This document shows, one piece after another, positions 22,784 through 34,166 of a stretch of 64,000 nt of DNA. This stretch comes from Hirundichthys speculiger (taxonomy: Eukaryota; Chordata; Actinopteri; Beloniformes; Exocoetidae): the NCBI GenBank assembly GCA_018398805.1, contig JAGFBZ010000693.1, forward strand, positions 2,232,001 through 2,296,000, in the 5' to 3' direction. Position numbers and translations under genes: made by a program. Below the pieces are notes generated by a model. That model saw only the letters and a program-made list of their open reading frames with translations. It was not told the origin of the DNA and did not search any database. Each line of letters opens with the position of its first letter. Position 1 is the stretch's first letter.

Positions 22784-23674
22784 AGACCGAGGATCAGAAT
22801 GAGGAAGAAAGAGGACTCCCAGTGAGCAACAGTTGTGTGGATGTAGATGGCTTGTTGATGTCAGAGGAGAATGGGCAGACTGGTCTGAGATTACAGAAAG
22901 GCATCAGTATCTCAAATAACCACTCGTTGCAGTCAAGGAACATCATGTCTGAATGAGGCAACTCATCCAACCTTGAAGCAGCATCAGGAGACCACACGGT
23001 GTACCACTTCTGTCAGCTAAGAACAGGAAACTGAGGCTACAATTCACACAAACTCACCAGAATCAGTCAATAGAAGCCTGGTCTGATGAGTCAGTTGGGA
23101 AATTCACATGGTAGCGTCAGAATTTGGCATCAACAACATGAAAACATGGATCCTCCCTGCTTTGTATCAACTGTTCAGGCCGGTGGTGGTGCATTGGAGA
23201 TATTTTTTGGCACACTTCAGGCCCCTAAGCATTGTTTTGAACAGGATGTAAATGCCTATCCTGAGAATTGTTGCTGACCATGTCCATCCGTTTATGACCA
23301 CAGTGGACCCATCTTCTGATGGCTACTTCCAGCAGGATAATGCACCATGTCACAAAGCTCAAAAGATCTAAAACTGGTTTCTTGAACATGACAATGAGTT
23401 CACTGTTACTCCAGTGGCCTCCACAGTCACCAGATCTCAATCTAACAGAGCACCTTTGGGATGTGGTGGAACGGGAGACTCTCATCATGGATGTGCAGCT
23501 GACAAATCTGCAGCAAACTTGATGCTATCATGTCAATATGGACAAAAATCTCTGAAGAATGTCTCCAACACCTTGTTGAATTTATGCCACCAAGAATTAA
23601 AGCAGTTCTGAAGGCAAAAGTGGGTCCAACCCAGTACAAGCAAGGTGTATCTAATAAAGTGCCAGGTGAGTGTA
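22784..23674 (+). mobile_element. Tc1-like transposon relic C
   Basis: A + strand decayed copy of a common Tc1/mariner family in fish. It starts inside the transposase gene (near ccgaggatcagaatg) and runs to the right terminal repeat, which ends gtgtatctaataaagtgccaggtgagtg in two overlapping parts (23643-23672). The left terminal repeat and helix-turn-helix start are missing, and internal deletions are evident around 22950-23090 and 23190-23215. Confidence 0.85.
23225..23612 (+). pseudogene. Tc1/mariner transposase C-terminal pseudogene
   Basis: Across shifting frames the DDE-3 catalytic half is readable. A PSSDGYFQQDNAPCHKAQ block (around 23310-23365) carries the second catalytic Asp. It is followed by NWFLEHDNEFTV, then WPPQSPDLN (around 23415-23440) and EHLWDVVERE (around 23446-23475), whose Glu is the third catalytic residue. 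The spacing of mid-thirties residues fits Tc1 DD34E enzymes, but indels prevent an exact count. At least two frameshifts break it, so it cannot encode a working transposase. Confidence 0.85.
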
Positions 23675-25264
23675 TGTTGTGAGTGTTTGATGGAATTCAT
23701 ACTGACTTTTAAGTGGACTTCAGTATAAAGAGAGACAGTTTTAACATGACATTTTCTACCTGAAGCCAAAGTGTTTGTTAAATTCATTTGCACCAATCTT
23801 ATTTAAAACAGTGTTTTACTAGCTCCAGAAGAATGGAGGTATTCAAAATGTAATTACTATGAATCATTTAACAATTGCATTTTTGGTATAAAAGCTAGAC
23901 CAAAGCACGACAATAAAACAAGTCATGCCAGTTTAGCACAAAGAAAACTGACATTTATATACTTGTTGTTTCTGTAATTTTCTTCAAGACTATGTTCTTT
24001 ACACACCTTTAAAAGAAAAGTCAGTATTAAAGCCTCCCTGAACTTGTGTTTTTTGGACTTATTAGCAAAGCAAGAAATCTTTAGACCCAGTTGTCTTGAC
24101 ACAAGACTTTTTCCAGTATCTATATATCTTCTCTCCCATTAAATGCATGTTCTATGGAAAGTATGTGCTGTGTGTTGCTAGGCAAAGCACAGGCGAAGGG
24201 AAATGGCTGTGGTTAGACCATAGTCCTTGAAAAAGGAGCGAAGAGCAAATCATGGAAAGGAATAGAGAGAGGGTAAAAAGAATGAATGGAAACACGACAA
24301 CTTTATGATTTTGAATCATTTACCTAAGAACACATATGTGCACACAATAACCCATATATGCAAATGCAAAATACACTAGAGCTGTTCCAGCTGATGTGCT
24401 GTGTGTAATAATGTGCTGATGGGAATGTGCCACTGCACGTTAATTCTCCCTTCACGCTTGCGTTGAGGAACACAGAGCCTCTAATTGATGCTAAACAAAC
24501 TGGTGACCCACACTCAGGATGAAGGTCTGTCACTGCGCACACAAAAGCACACACTCTAACACAAGCTATAGAATGTACCTAAAATTTAAAAAAAAAAAGT
24601 GAACATATGCAAACCTAGCCAAACAAATGTAAGGTTTCCCAACTTGCCAGATTTGTTTTATGTCATAATTTTTTATAGGTTCACAGCATGAAGATAATCC
24701 ATGAACTTAAGATGCCAAGGTGGTAGTCTGCAGTGTCCTTGGATTTTTGGATGCACATCTGCAACAGCGTATGCATGCTTGTATCAGGGGAATGTTTTTG
24801 GAGATGGGGGAGGAAGTGGAGGTAAACTTGTACTCATCCATGTTTCACATTATCAGAGGTACGAATACAAACACAACAGCCCTAAATGAAGCTCCAAAAT
24901 GTACAATGATGGCTTTGTGTGGACCAGATTTACCATGTCTCCTTGCTAGATCATCTGAGTACAGCTCTCTCTATGAAGGGCAAGTGCATGCACGCCACAG
25001 AGAGAAAGAGGAAGGCAGAAAGACAGTGAAAGAGTCAGAAAGAAGGTACACCCCAATCCTCTCTTTTTTCACTCTTTCCTCTTGTCTCCCAAGTCTTTGC
25101 CTCTTTCTCTCCCTCTGTACCCGCCCTCTTTTCACTCCTCTCCACAGAGGAATCCAGTCTCTCCACTGGGATCGCAGCTCTTTGAAGGTGATCCAGAACT
25201 GTACTTCTTGCTGCTCTCCTCCCTCTCTGCCATAACCCTCCCTCCCCGTAACCCCCCCCCCCCC

Positions 25265-25305
<41 letters not shown>

Positions 25306-26655
25306 CTTCCACCCTCCTCCCTCTCTGCTCCCACCCCTCAGCCCTCAGGGGGCCTGGATCCTGCTCAACAGAGAGAAGCCATACTCCAAATCCAGGCCCG
25401 TGCTTAGCACTTCAGCCGCTGGCCTCGCTGGCTGTCCCGCTCTACCACAGTAAGATGACGAGAGGCCTGGAAGGAGAAAAGAGGGGAATGGGGCAGAAGT
25501 ATTGGGTAAAGGAAGAGACAGGGGAGATATGTTTGGTCTGTATTCACGTGACATTTTAGAAAAACTGGTTAAGCAACAGAGCTTTTCTAAGAGCAACTCC
25601 CCTCCCTCCTCATATAACACTTTTTACTTCTTTCCTTTACACAGCTGTTTATTTTCCTTTTTATTTCATCCTTACCCTCCCTCCCTTTTTCCATTCCACT
25701 TCCCTTCTCTTCCCTTCCCTTCTCTTCCCTCCATCCCGAGGGCAAGCTCCTCACAGACCCGTCAGACTGGTTTCTTTGGCAGCCCTCGCACACACACAAA
25801 CACACATTGGGATGCCAACGTACAGTCAGACACATAGCTCTTCACTTCAACAGAGGGTCCTTCACTCAATGCCTCATAGTCGAGCAGGAAAAGACAGAGA
25901 CTGGCAAACAGGCAGAGGAAGAAGAAAGAGGCAGATAAAGAGCGGGGGTGAAATGGGGAGATGTGCATTCCTTTGGCTTGCCTGGCTCTGGATCGCAGAA
26001 GACATGTTGCTGGCTGTTTAGTTTATTATCCCCAAGCCATATGGGGTTGGCAAGCTTTTGGGGTGTGGTGGGATACATATGTGTGAGTGCGTTTCTACGG
26101 ATGTCTGTCTGTCTGTGCATGATAAATCAGTGATTATACTTAGATTATCACCTGCACTTTGTGTCTATGTGTATTATAGGCCACAACAACCGGAGGAGCT
26201 TCACTTCCAGATTACTGCTTTCAATAAAGCATCAAGAGCTTCCAGCTCAAGTCAGCCGACTAAACAATACATACCAAAATTTTATACACTTGCACACCCA
26301 AGAAAATGTGGACAAGCGTTTTACCTATTTGAAGCACAAATAGTTTTACTGCAATTTATTGTGATCATATGAGGATATGTGACATTCAGTGCTTTCTGGT
26401 ATCACTCCATGTGAGAATAGGGGATAATTCTAGTTTATTAAAACATGGACCTTGTTTTGGCTGCTGTGGTAAACACTTATTAGTTGTATTAAAAATGTAC
26501 TCACCATAGTCAGTACTGACCTCTGGGAACAAAACAGCATAACTAGAAAGACAAGTGGGACAAAACCCACACATGGTTAGACAATAGTTTCAATTCACTT
26601 TAGCTCATTTAATTTTATTTACAGATTGGCAGTTGACAACTAGTCATCTCTGGGG
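23675..26655. other. Gene-free interval with poly-C tract
   Basis: No gene is supported. The main feature is a pyrimidine-rich stretch at about 25040-25350 with the poly-C tract at 25252-25303, and a second pyrimidine-rich stretch at about 25640-25740. Open frames here are driven by low complexity (poly-Pro or poly-Gly). A complex, possibly conserved piece lies around 24390-24540. Confidence 0.5.
25252..25303. repeat. Poly-C tract (C13-AA-C37)
   Basis: About 13 C, then AA, then about 37 C. The complementary strand is G-rich and could form G-quadruplexes; the C strand could form i-motifs. The exact length in the genome is uncertain because such tracts are hard to sequence. Confidence 0.9.
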
Positions 26656-27310
26656 ACTTAACAGAGAAAATAAACAAGTTCATTGTACGTTCAATTTAAT
26701 CCTACTGAATTCAGTTATAATCCAATTAGAATATGTAGACAACAGGTATCAGTAAAATCCAGTTCACTGCAATCTAATTTAATCCAATTTATTAGAAATT
26801 TGAATTTTAATCCAACTCATCCCAATACATCCAGTTCAGACCGATTCATTATAGTTTTATTCATATCATACCATTTCTTGAAAAGTAGCCTAAACCATGG
26901 AAAGTAGGAGATTCATTGGAGATTCAATCGTCACTTTGATTCAACGCTCTCATCCTGAGGATGCATGGGGAGGGCAGGCGAGAGTGGAGAGGAATTCCCT
27001 TTTTACGGGAAAAGACTGCCTAAACCGAGCAAGGGTAAGAGGACAGGGGAGAGACACCAAGAAATTAAAAAACACTATGCCAGGAATACCTGCGATAAGA
27101 AAGTCTATTTCTGAAATGCTCAGGTCCAGAGAAAACATCCTCAGTCCTGTCTGAGTTTAGTAGCAGGAAATCAGAAGTGATCCAGGCCTTTATTTCTTTC
27201 AGACATGCTTGAAGCATAGATAATGGATAAACATCATCTAGCTGCGTGGATGAAGAAAAGCTGAGTGTCATCTTCATTATAATGGAAATATATATTTAAC
27301 ATTATTACCT
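26656..27310. repeat. Percomorph dispersed repeat, decayed copy
   Basis: The order of recognisable phrases matches a very common fish repeat: Tcaattyaattt-like sequence, then gaggaattccctttttacggg (26990), then gagagacacca (27050), gcgataagaaagtc (27091), cctgtctgagtttagtagcaggaa (in parts, 27147-27170) and gagtgtcatcttcat (27262). No coding frame is kept. I recognise the family by eye but cannot name its class with certainty. Confidence 0.65.
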
Positions 27311-27406
27311 AATCGACATACATGCAGTCAAGGGCTCTATATACTGGGGTACCTGCATCTAACCCGTCACCCGTTGAACCTGCAAGACGCTCCAGCCCTC
27401 GGTCTA

Positions 27407-27441
<35 letters not shown>

Positions 27442-27876
27442 GGTGCGGGTGGTTTAGACCGACAAAATCCCAAAACGGGTATGTTAGTGGTTTACACTGA
27501 CACACCTTTCCTTTGACCCTAGAGGGATGGAACAAACGCTAAATCACAGCAAAATAAATTCGAAAAAAATTTAGCGCACTTTAGCTTTCAGAAATAAGCT
27601 TCAGATCCTGTGATATCAGACCTGATTACATGGTGGTTTGTGCTGGCTTTTGAATTGTGGTTTCTGGAGACACAAACTGGTTTATGGCGACTTTAAAGGG
27701 ACAAGGAAGCCACACCCCCAACACTCCAAATTAACATAAATACACGACCAGGCATTACACTGCCAGACACTAATATGCATTCGGGGAACACAATCAAACT
27801 ACATTATTTAGAGATGCTAAATCATTATCCACTCAAGCATGAAGTCTTTGTTTGTGTATTTGTAATAAAAAAAACT
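27311..27876. other. Short interval with (CA)n tract
   Basis: No gene is seen. It contains a (CA)n microsatellite at about 27409-27437 and otherwise unremarkable AT-rich sequence leading to the hairpin and tandem array. Confidence 0.5.
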
Positions 27877-27907
27877 ACAGTATTAAGCAATTATGCTTAA
27901 TACTGTA
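27876..27907. repeat. Inverted repeat bordering the tandem array
   Basis: ACAGTATTAAGCA (27877-27889) and its exact reverse complement (27894-27906) are separated by the 4-base loop ATTA; the outer T/A pair extends the arms to 14. It ends about 8 bases before the first array unit. It may be a MITE end or a simple hairpin. Confidence 0.85.
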
Positions 27908-27913
27908 ATCTTA

Positions 27914-29022
27914 ATACTGCTCGTTCGAATCAAAACAATTCCGAGCTCGTTTGAATCAAAACAATTCCAAGCTCGTTCGAATCAAAACAATTCCGAGCTC
28001 GTTTCGAATCAAAACAATTCCCAGCTCGTTCAAATCAAAACAATTCCGGGCTCGTTCGAATCAAAACAATTCCGAGCTCGTTCGAATCAAAACAATTCCC
28101 AGCTCGTTCAAATCAAAACAATTGCGAGCTCGTTCGAATCAAAACAATTCTGAACTCGTTCGAATCAAAACAATTCCCAGCTCATTCGAATCAAAACAAT
28201 TCCGGGCTCGTTCGAATCAAAACAATTAAGAGCTCATTCGAATCAAAACAATTCCGAGCTCGTTCAAATCAAAACAATTCCGAGCTCGTTCGAATCAAAA
28301 CAATTCCGAGCTCGTTCGAATCAAAACAATCCTGAGCTCAGTCGAATCAAAACAATTAAGAGCTCATTCGAATCAAAACAATTCCGAGCTCGTTCGAATC
28401 AAAACAATTCCGAGCTCGTTCAAATCAAAACAATTCCGAGCTAGTTCGAATCAAAACAATTCCGAGCTCGTTCGAATCAAAACAATTCCGAGCTCGTTCG
28501 AATCAAAACAATAACTCGTTTGAATCAAAACAATTCCGAGCTCGTTCGAATCAAAACAATTCCGAACTCGTTCGAATCAAAACAATTCCGAGCTCGTTCG
28601 AATCAAAACAATTCCGAGCTCGTTCGAATCAAAACAATTCCGAGCTCGTTCGAATCAAAACAATTCCGAGCTCGTTCGAATCAAAACAATTCCGAGCTCG
28701 TTCGAATCAAAACAATTCCGAGCTCGTTCGAATCAAAACAATTCCAAGCTCGTTCGAATCAAAACAATTCCCAGCTCGTTCGAATCAAAACAATTCCGAG
28801 CTCATTCAAATCAAAACAATTCCAAGGTCCTTCGAATCAAAACAATTCCCAGCTCGTTCGAATCAAAACAATTCCCAGCTCGTTCGAATCAAAACAATTC
28901 CCAGCTCGTTCGAATCAAAACAATTCCGAGCTTGTTCGAATTAAAACAATTCCGAGCTCGTTCGAATCAAAACAATTAAGAGCTCGTTCGAATCAAAACA
29001 ATTCCGAGCTCGTTCGAATCAA
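27914..29022 (+). repeat. 26-bp tandem array, about 42 units
   Basis: The unit is, in order, GAGCTC, GTTCGAATC and AAAACAATTCC (26 bp). Some units vary: AATTAAGAGCTC in three units, CATTCGAATC or CAAATC in others, one extra T near 28003, and one short unit near 28509. Every intact unit carries GTTCGAATC, identical to the core of the tRNA B-box (consensus GGTTCGANTCC), plus the palindromes GAGCTC and TTCGAA. As 26 is not a multiple of three, the long open frames across it are by-products. No A-box or tRNA fold is present. The right end abuts the hAT insertion, with 4 bases between the last unit and its target duplication. Confidence 0.95.
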
Positions 29023-29034
29023 CTTTATAGCTGC

Positions 29035-31272
29035 TAGGGCCGAAACGATTCCTCGAATAATTCGAGTTACTCAATTACAGAAAATGATCGAGGGTTTTTT
29101 TTCTGCCTCGAGGAATCTTTTATTTTTGTGAGCTCAAAGCATGGTATTTCACCCGGACTACTTTTAATGCGGCACAACGCGCTGACGTCAGGCACGTAAA
29201 GGAAGAAGGAAGAGGCGGCGAATATGTATGGTTTTAAGCATGGACGTGAAGGTAACGACGAAGAAGGCGACGAAAGCAAAGAGAAAAGCACAAAGAAAAG
29301 GCAGAAAATGTCAAAAGTGTGGGGGCATTTCAAGCTGGACACCAAGGCGAACACTGTTGAATGTATTCATTGCAAGACAGCGCTTGCATACCACAACAGT
29401 ACGTCTTCAATGCTGCAGCATCTCCACCGAAGGCACCCTGTTTACGCCGAGAGCGGAAGACCGTCACCCGAGACAAGGTAAAATCAAGTCAAATCAAACG
29501 TAGCGCTAATTAATGAGATTAACGTTACTGTACCTTGCTAACATAACGTTACCTTTCCATTAATTACAACCACTGTCGATTTGTGGCTAACGTGCCTTTC
29601 ATACAGGCTTTATTTAATCTGTAAAAACACAGCGCTGGAGAGTGATGAGGGTGAAAAATAAAAACATAATAAAGCTAACTGGGTAGTTGTCAATTTTAGC
29701 TCAGTAGTGATGTATAAAACATCAAGTAGCACTGGTGCCAATGTGCTCCAATACAGCAGGTATCATAATTTTATGTTGAACACTGCAAAACTCAAAATCT
29801 TTACCATAAAACTTAACTAGAACTGAAAATTTGCTTGACACAAATGAAAGTTCAATTGAAACACATGGGAAAAACACGTAACCATTTAAGTGATGTGTGT
29901 TATCAGGTGTAATGACATTTTTAGGTTAGAAATAAGAAAATTTCATGGTAAGATCCTTAGTTTTTTTGAGTGAAGGCAGTGAATTTGGTCAACTGGTGTA
30001 AGTTCAGGGTTTTTTAATAGACAGCCATGATACTACTGTATTATATAATTTAGTCTTAGTAATGTCAAAAAACAAATTATTATTTCTCTTCTTTTTCAGT
30101 AAATCATCACAGTCTCGCATGGACAAATTCATCTACAAAGCGCCATTATGTAGCCCCGAGCTAGCAGCTGAGCTTACAGATAGCATTTTAAACATGATAG
30201 TCACAGACATGCGCCCACTAAGCATGGTGGAGGATAGTGGTTTTAAAACAAAGGTTTCAACCTTCCATCCCAAGTACAAGCTTCCATCAAGAACTTTCTT
30301 CACAAAACATATGGAGAAAAAGTATGAAGTCATCAAAGCCAAGATTAAGCAGGCTCTACAAGAGACCGACAGCGTTGCACTCACTACTGATATTTGGACA
30401 AGCATCTCAACAGAGGCTTATATGGGGGTGACATGCCACTATATTGGGAAGAAATGGAACATGGTATCCCACTCCCTGACGACGATGCCCCTTGAGGAGA
30501 GACACACAGCAGTAAATATTGCAGAGTGGATTGAGGAGGTGATTGCCAAATTTGACATTCCAGCAAAGAAAATCAAGGCTGTCGTCCACGACAACAGTGC
30601 CAATGTCGTAGCAGCAGCAAAGATTTTGGAAGGAAGACACGGATGGGCATCAGTGAGATGTGCAGGGATCAAAGAAGAGGGCAAGCCTCAGCCCTGAGCA
30701 TGTTGATATGCTTACCTTCCTTCACTGCAATAAAGTGCTCCTTTAAAGGTTTGCACACACATGCCACGAGAGAGACAAAAAACAAGGTGTGGCCCTTGCC
30801 TTGATTCTTCTGAATATTACAATATTGATGCATGGACTCGTTCTAGTTCAAATGTTTTTGCCTATGCCAGAAAGAATCCCAAAGGAGAAGACTGTTATGC
30901 CTGTTACTTGTAGCCAAAGTATTTTTTTTCTATTTTTATTAATGCCAAATGTTTTTGTTACTTACAAGAATACACTAAATTGAAAGTTATTTTATTTTAT
31001 ATTTGTGTTTTATTTTTTTTTTTTCTAGTCACATTTCCTGAGATGCAATTGCTGTTGGCTGTTTTAAACAATGTGCATCTAAAAATAAAGACATTGATTG
31101 TCTAAAAAAGGAAACCAATTGTTCATTATTAAGTGAAATGTTTTATTGTCTCATGTATATTTATAATTGCTCTTTAACTAAACAAAAATATGATTTATCC
31201 GATTACTCGATTAATCGATGGAATTTTCAGTAGAATACTCGATTACTAAAATATTCGATAGCTGCAGCCCTA
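29035..31272 (+). mobile_element. Internally deleted BED-finger hAT transposon
   Basis: The element starts TAGGGCCG and ends CAGCCCTA, with AT-rich subterminal regions repeating ctcgaat/attcgag and tcgatta-type motifs typical of fish hAT elements. It is flanked by perfect 8-bp target duplications ATAGCTGC at 29027-29034 and 31273-31280. It carries a two-exon transposase gene (29224-30697) that is cut short. The 3' half of the gene, including the catalytic Glu and the hAT dimerisation domain, is absent, while both ends are present. It is therefore a non-autonomous deletion derivative. Confidence 0.93.
29224..30697 (+). pseudogene. hAT transposase, two exons, C-terminally truncated
   Basis: Exon 1 (29224-29477) encodes a basic N-terminus and a BED zinc finger: the VWGHF aromatic motif at about residue 32, Cys47 and Cys50, and His66/His68 and His71. 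The donor GT is at 29478 and a pyrimidine-rich acceptor ends at 30099; joining exons 29477 and 30100 keeps the frame. Exon 2 has the hAT block DMRPLSMVEDSGF, the first catalytic Asp in ALTTDIWTS and the second in VVHDNSANV. The protein then breaks exactly at the conserved RCAGH-type motif (here RCAGI) and ends at 30697. The rest of the RNase-H fold and the C-terminal dimerisation domain are missing, so it is not functional. Confidence 0.9.
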
Positions 31273-31280
31273 ATAGCTGC

Positions 31281-32023
31281 TAACAATCAAGGCTGTCTTT
31301 GTGTGATAATCAATTAAATTGATTTCTTTTTTTTGTGTGATATGCTTTGAAGTGAATTTATTCATTTTATATTTCACTTCTAGGGTAACACAGAACATAA
31401 AAGTGTACGTCTCTCTACTCCTGACATTTGCACAGTTTACTTTCTACTTATGGTTCAGACTCAGGTTCTGGAAGTGGAAAAGCACTAACTTTCAACTTTA
31501 TTCTTTCTGCAAATCCAGCAGCGTGCTGGGACTTGTTCATAAAACAGTCCTTTATGACATGTTGCAAAATAAATAAATAACACAAATACAGTCAATTTGT
31601 TGTTGACCGGGAAAAAAAGAAACCAAAAACAAACAAACAAAATGCAAAATTCAACTTTCCCTCACAATCAAAAACACTTTGGAAGCATAACAATAGCAAA
31701 TATTCTTCGTAATACATACGTAAGCATACTACAACATACATTTAACTTGTTTTTGAGCCTTTAGTCAGCTCTCTGCAGATAAGTCATGGTCATAATGTAA
31801 ATTCCTCAGTGATGGACTGATTGTTGCTGCTATGTTAACTGTTATAATTTCCTAAGGTTATTATTAGAAATGCATCTGTGTTGCCTGCTCTCTCAAGAGG
31901 AACAAGGCATCTCCTCAATCTGAAGATGCACCCCTGCAATATCTGAGCGCATCTCACAACTGTCAACCATTCCCACATTTGGCTGGTCGAGAAAAAAGCA
32001 CATTCAGCCCAGGTGTCTTTCAG
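31281..32023. other. Short gene-free interval
   Basis: AT-rich sequence between the hAT element and the CA/TA microsatellite. No gene or recognisable repeat is seen. Confidence 0.5.
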
Positions 32024-32024
32024 T

Positions 32025-32106
<82 letters not shown>
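32024..32106. repeat. (CA)n(TA)n compound microsatellite
   Basis: About 19 bases of CA followed by about 60 bases of TA. It forms the left half of a TA tract that continues at 34167, after the nested elements. Confidence 0.9.
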
Positions 32107-32284
32107 CATCAGTCATGGAAAAAATTATTAGACCACCATTTTTTCTTCACTTTCTTGTTCATTTTAATACCTGGTACCACTAAACGTCATCATGTGACTA
32201 AAACAGACAGAAAAGACAACACTGAATGCATAAAAGCAGTGTTTTTGGCAGTACAACGCCATAGCTATTGATGTAAAAACTTAA

Positions 32285-33999
32285 CCTTCCTCTGGTGTTA
32301 GCTTTCTGCTGCCATCTGTGGTGTTAGCGGGTCATTTTGGACCCGTGTATTAAATCAGCCATAAAATACCCTAAAAACAATCTTTTATCATCCAATGTTT
32401 TTCTTAACTCTTGTTTAGCTGGTTGGGCTCCCTTATCCATGAAAAGATTGGTTTTAATATTTTTTTGTGGGCCCCTGGGCCTTTGTTTTAACAGCATACC
32501 CCTCGTTTTCAAGGTCTAAAAAGTGGTCAAATGAACCTTAAGAGAAGAAGGCAACAAAATAATCAGTTGTTTTGTTACCTGAGTGTAACTGAGAGATATT
32601 AAAACACATTTCTTAAATGTTCAACAAAAAAAAGATTTTAATTCTAATATTATCAAATATAGTAACATCTATGGTGTTTCGGGTCATTTTGGACCCGTAT
32701 ATTTTTACTTCAAGAAAAGGGCAAAAACAAGTCTTTTTTTTTTTTACACACAATAGAACTATTTTTATGCCATATTTGCCTGGTTTGCTGGGCATGTATT
32801 GCCCGAACGGGCATTTTCCTCAGAAAGGGAGAAAACGTTCATCCTCTGTCACCTCTGGTCCTGGGTTGAACATCAGTGGAAGGAGTTGCACCCATCTCTC
32901 CCAAACATCCCTGATGGGAGCAAGCTTGTCAGATTTTGCTCTGGTGTCTCGATTGTCAAATCTGAGGACTCTTGAGATCATCTGAAAGGTCCGAAGAGAC
33001 ATTGTTGCCCGGAAAATATTTCTGCCCGTTGATGCATCCCAGAGACTCTCAGCTGCCTCATTGGTGGATCTGTAAACTCCAGCAAGGAGAACACCAATGT
33101 AGGCATCCAGGTACGTCTCATCAATGTCTTTCCACGTGTTGCCATGGACTTTTTTCCCCTCAAGGTTTGTCATAGCAATTATGACTTTTTTTAGTGACAA
33201 AGGCAAAAAAAGATCACAGCACGTCTTGATGTCACTTACTCTTGTCACAGCAAACCTCATGACCCCAGGGGTCATTTTGATGATGTTTGCAGCAGCTGTC
33301 CTTCCATGCACATCAGGAGGAACTGTGCTCCAACGGATGTTGCCACGTTTGGATTGGAATGATTCAGCAGGAGCAGCTTCAGCACCAGTGACCTCCTCTT
33401 CAGACTGATCAGTTGTGTCTGTTTCTTCCAATTGTTACTCCACATCATCTTCGTTCTCAGAGGCCTGCTCATCTCCATCGCTAAAATCCTGTGTGTCCTC
33501 TGCCTCATTTGCAGAATAGATGTGATCCAAAGCTTCATTTACAGTGAATCTTCTCCTCATTGTTGCATCCTGTGAATTGGAGATGTGTACTCTGCAAGTC
33601 ACCACCTCTACACTCAAATGGCTTGAAAAGTCTGGACATGTCCCCCTTTGTTTGTTCTTGCAAAAAGGCAAAGAGAAAAGCCCCTAAATGAAGCTCAAGT
33701 GGTTGGAGGAAGAGGCTGTTGGTTGATTGTGTGTTTATGATTTCATTTTTGGCATTTTTTATTGTTTTATAATCGGAAATTTTAACCGGGTCAAAAATGA
33801 CCCGAACACCACAAAAGTCATTTTTTTCACCAGAGCACTTTATAATTTAGTAAAAAAAAAAAAAATTGATTTTATTTTGTTTAAATTGAAGTCCCTGACA
33901 AAGTCAAAAAGTTTCAACGCAAAAAACAAATGTATGAAGTACTTTTATGCATGCTAAAACTCAAAACGGGTCCGTAGGGACCCTAACACCATAGGAAGG
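32285..33999 (-). mobile_element. piggyBac transposon inserted in the MITE
   Basis: A 1715-bp element flanked by TTAA at 32281-32284 and 34000-34003. The left end reads CCTTCCTCTGGTGTTAG and the right end, reversed, CCTTCCTATGGTGTTAG (16 of 17 match). Subterminal palindromic motifs (GGGTC..GACCC) occur twice near each end: 32329 and 32681 on the left, 33787 and about 33966 on the right. The transposase gene is on the - strand and truncated. The MITE sequence is continuous across the two TTAA copies, which proves a later insertion. Confidence 0.93.
32755..33560 (-). pseudogene. piggyBac transposase pseudogene
   Basis: Read from 33560 down. It starts MRRRFTVNEALDHIYSANEA with an acidic N-terminal region, as in piggyBac transposases. 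One in-frame stop (TAA, 33437-33435) interrupts it before QLEETDTTDQSEEE. The DDE_Tnp_1_7 part follows: ESLWDASTGRNIFRATMS, FQMISRVLRFDNRDTR and VWERWVQLLPLMFNPGPEVT. EDERFLPF carries the region of the first catalytic Asp. A frameshift near 32820 moves the next conserved piece (SKPGKYGIK, around 32790) to another frame, after which the rest of the catalytic core and the Cys-rich C-terminus are deleted. It cannot be active. Confidence 0.9.
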
Positions 34000-34163
34000 T
34001 TAAGTGATTTAGTTCATAATCAAGAAAACCATGGAAAATGGTAAGATATCAGCTCTTAAATAACACTCTTATGAGCAATCTTTGTGGTTATCGTTATGTT
34101 TGTCCAAACAACTGTACCTTTAGTTGTACCATTTTTTCGTTCACAATGTACAATTTTTTCCAT

Positions 34164-34166
<3 letters not shown>

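Noticed and set aside
24971..25453. Poly-Gly and poly-Pro open frames around the C tract
   Set aside because: They are driven entirely by the homopolymer; there is no domain outside it.
27914..29022. CRISPR-like or tRNA-gene cluster interpretation of the array
   Set aside because: There are no unique spacers, so it is not CRISPR. The B-box core is present, but there is no A-box, acceptor stem or cloverleaf, so the units are not tRNA genes.
28520..29131. 203-codon open frame across the 26-bp array
   Set aside because: The period of 26 is not a multiple of three, so the frame simply cycles through the same repeat in three phases. Openness comes from the unit lacking stop codons, and there is no gene context.
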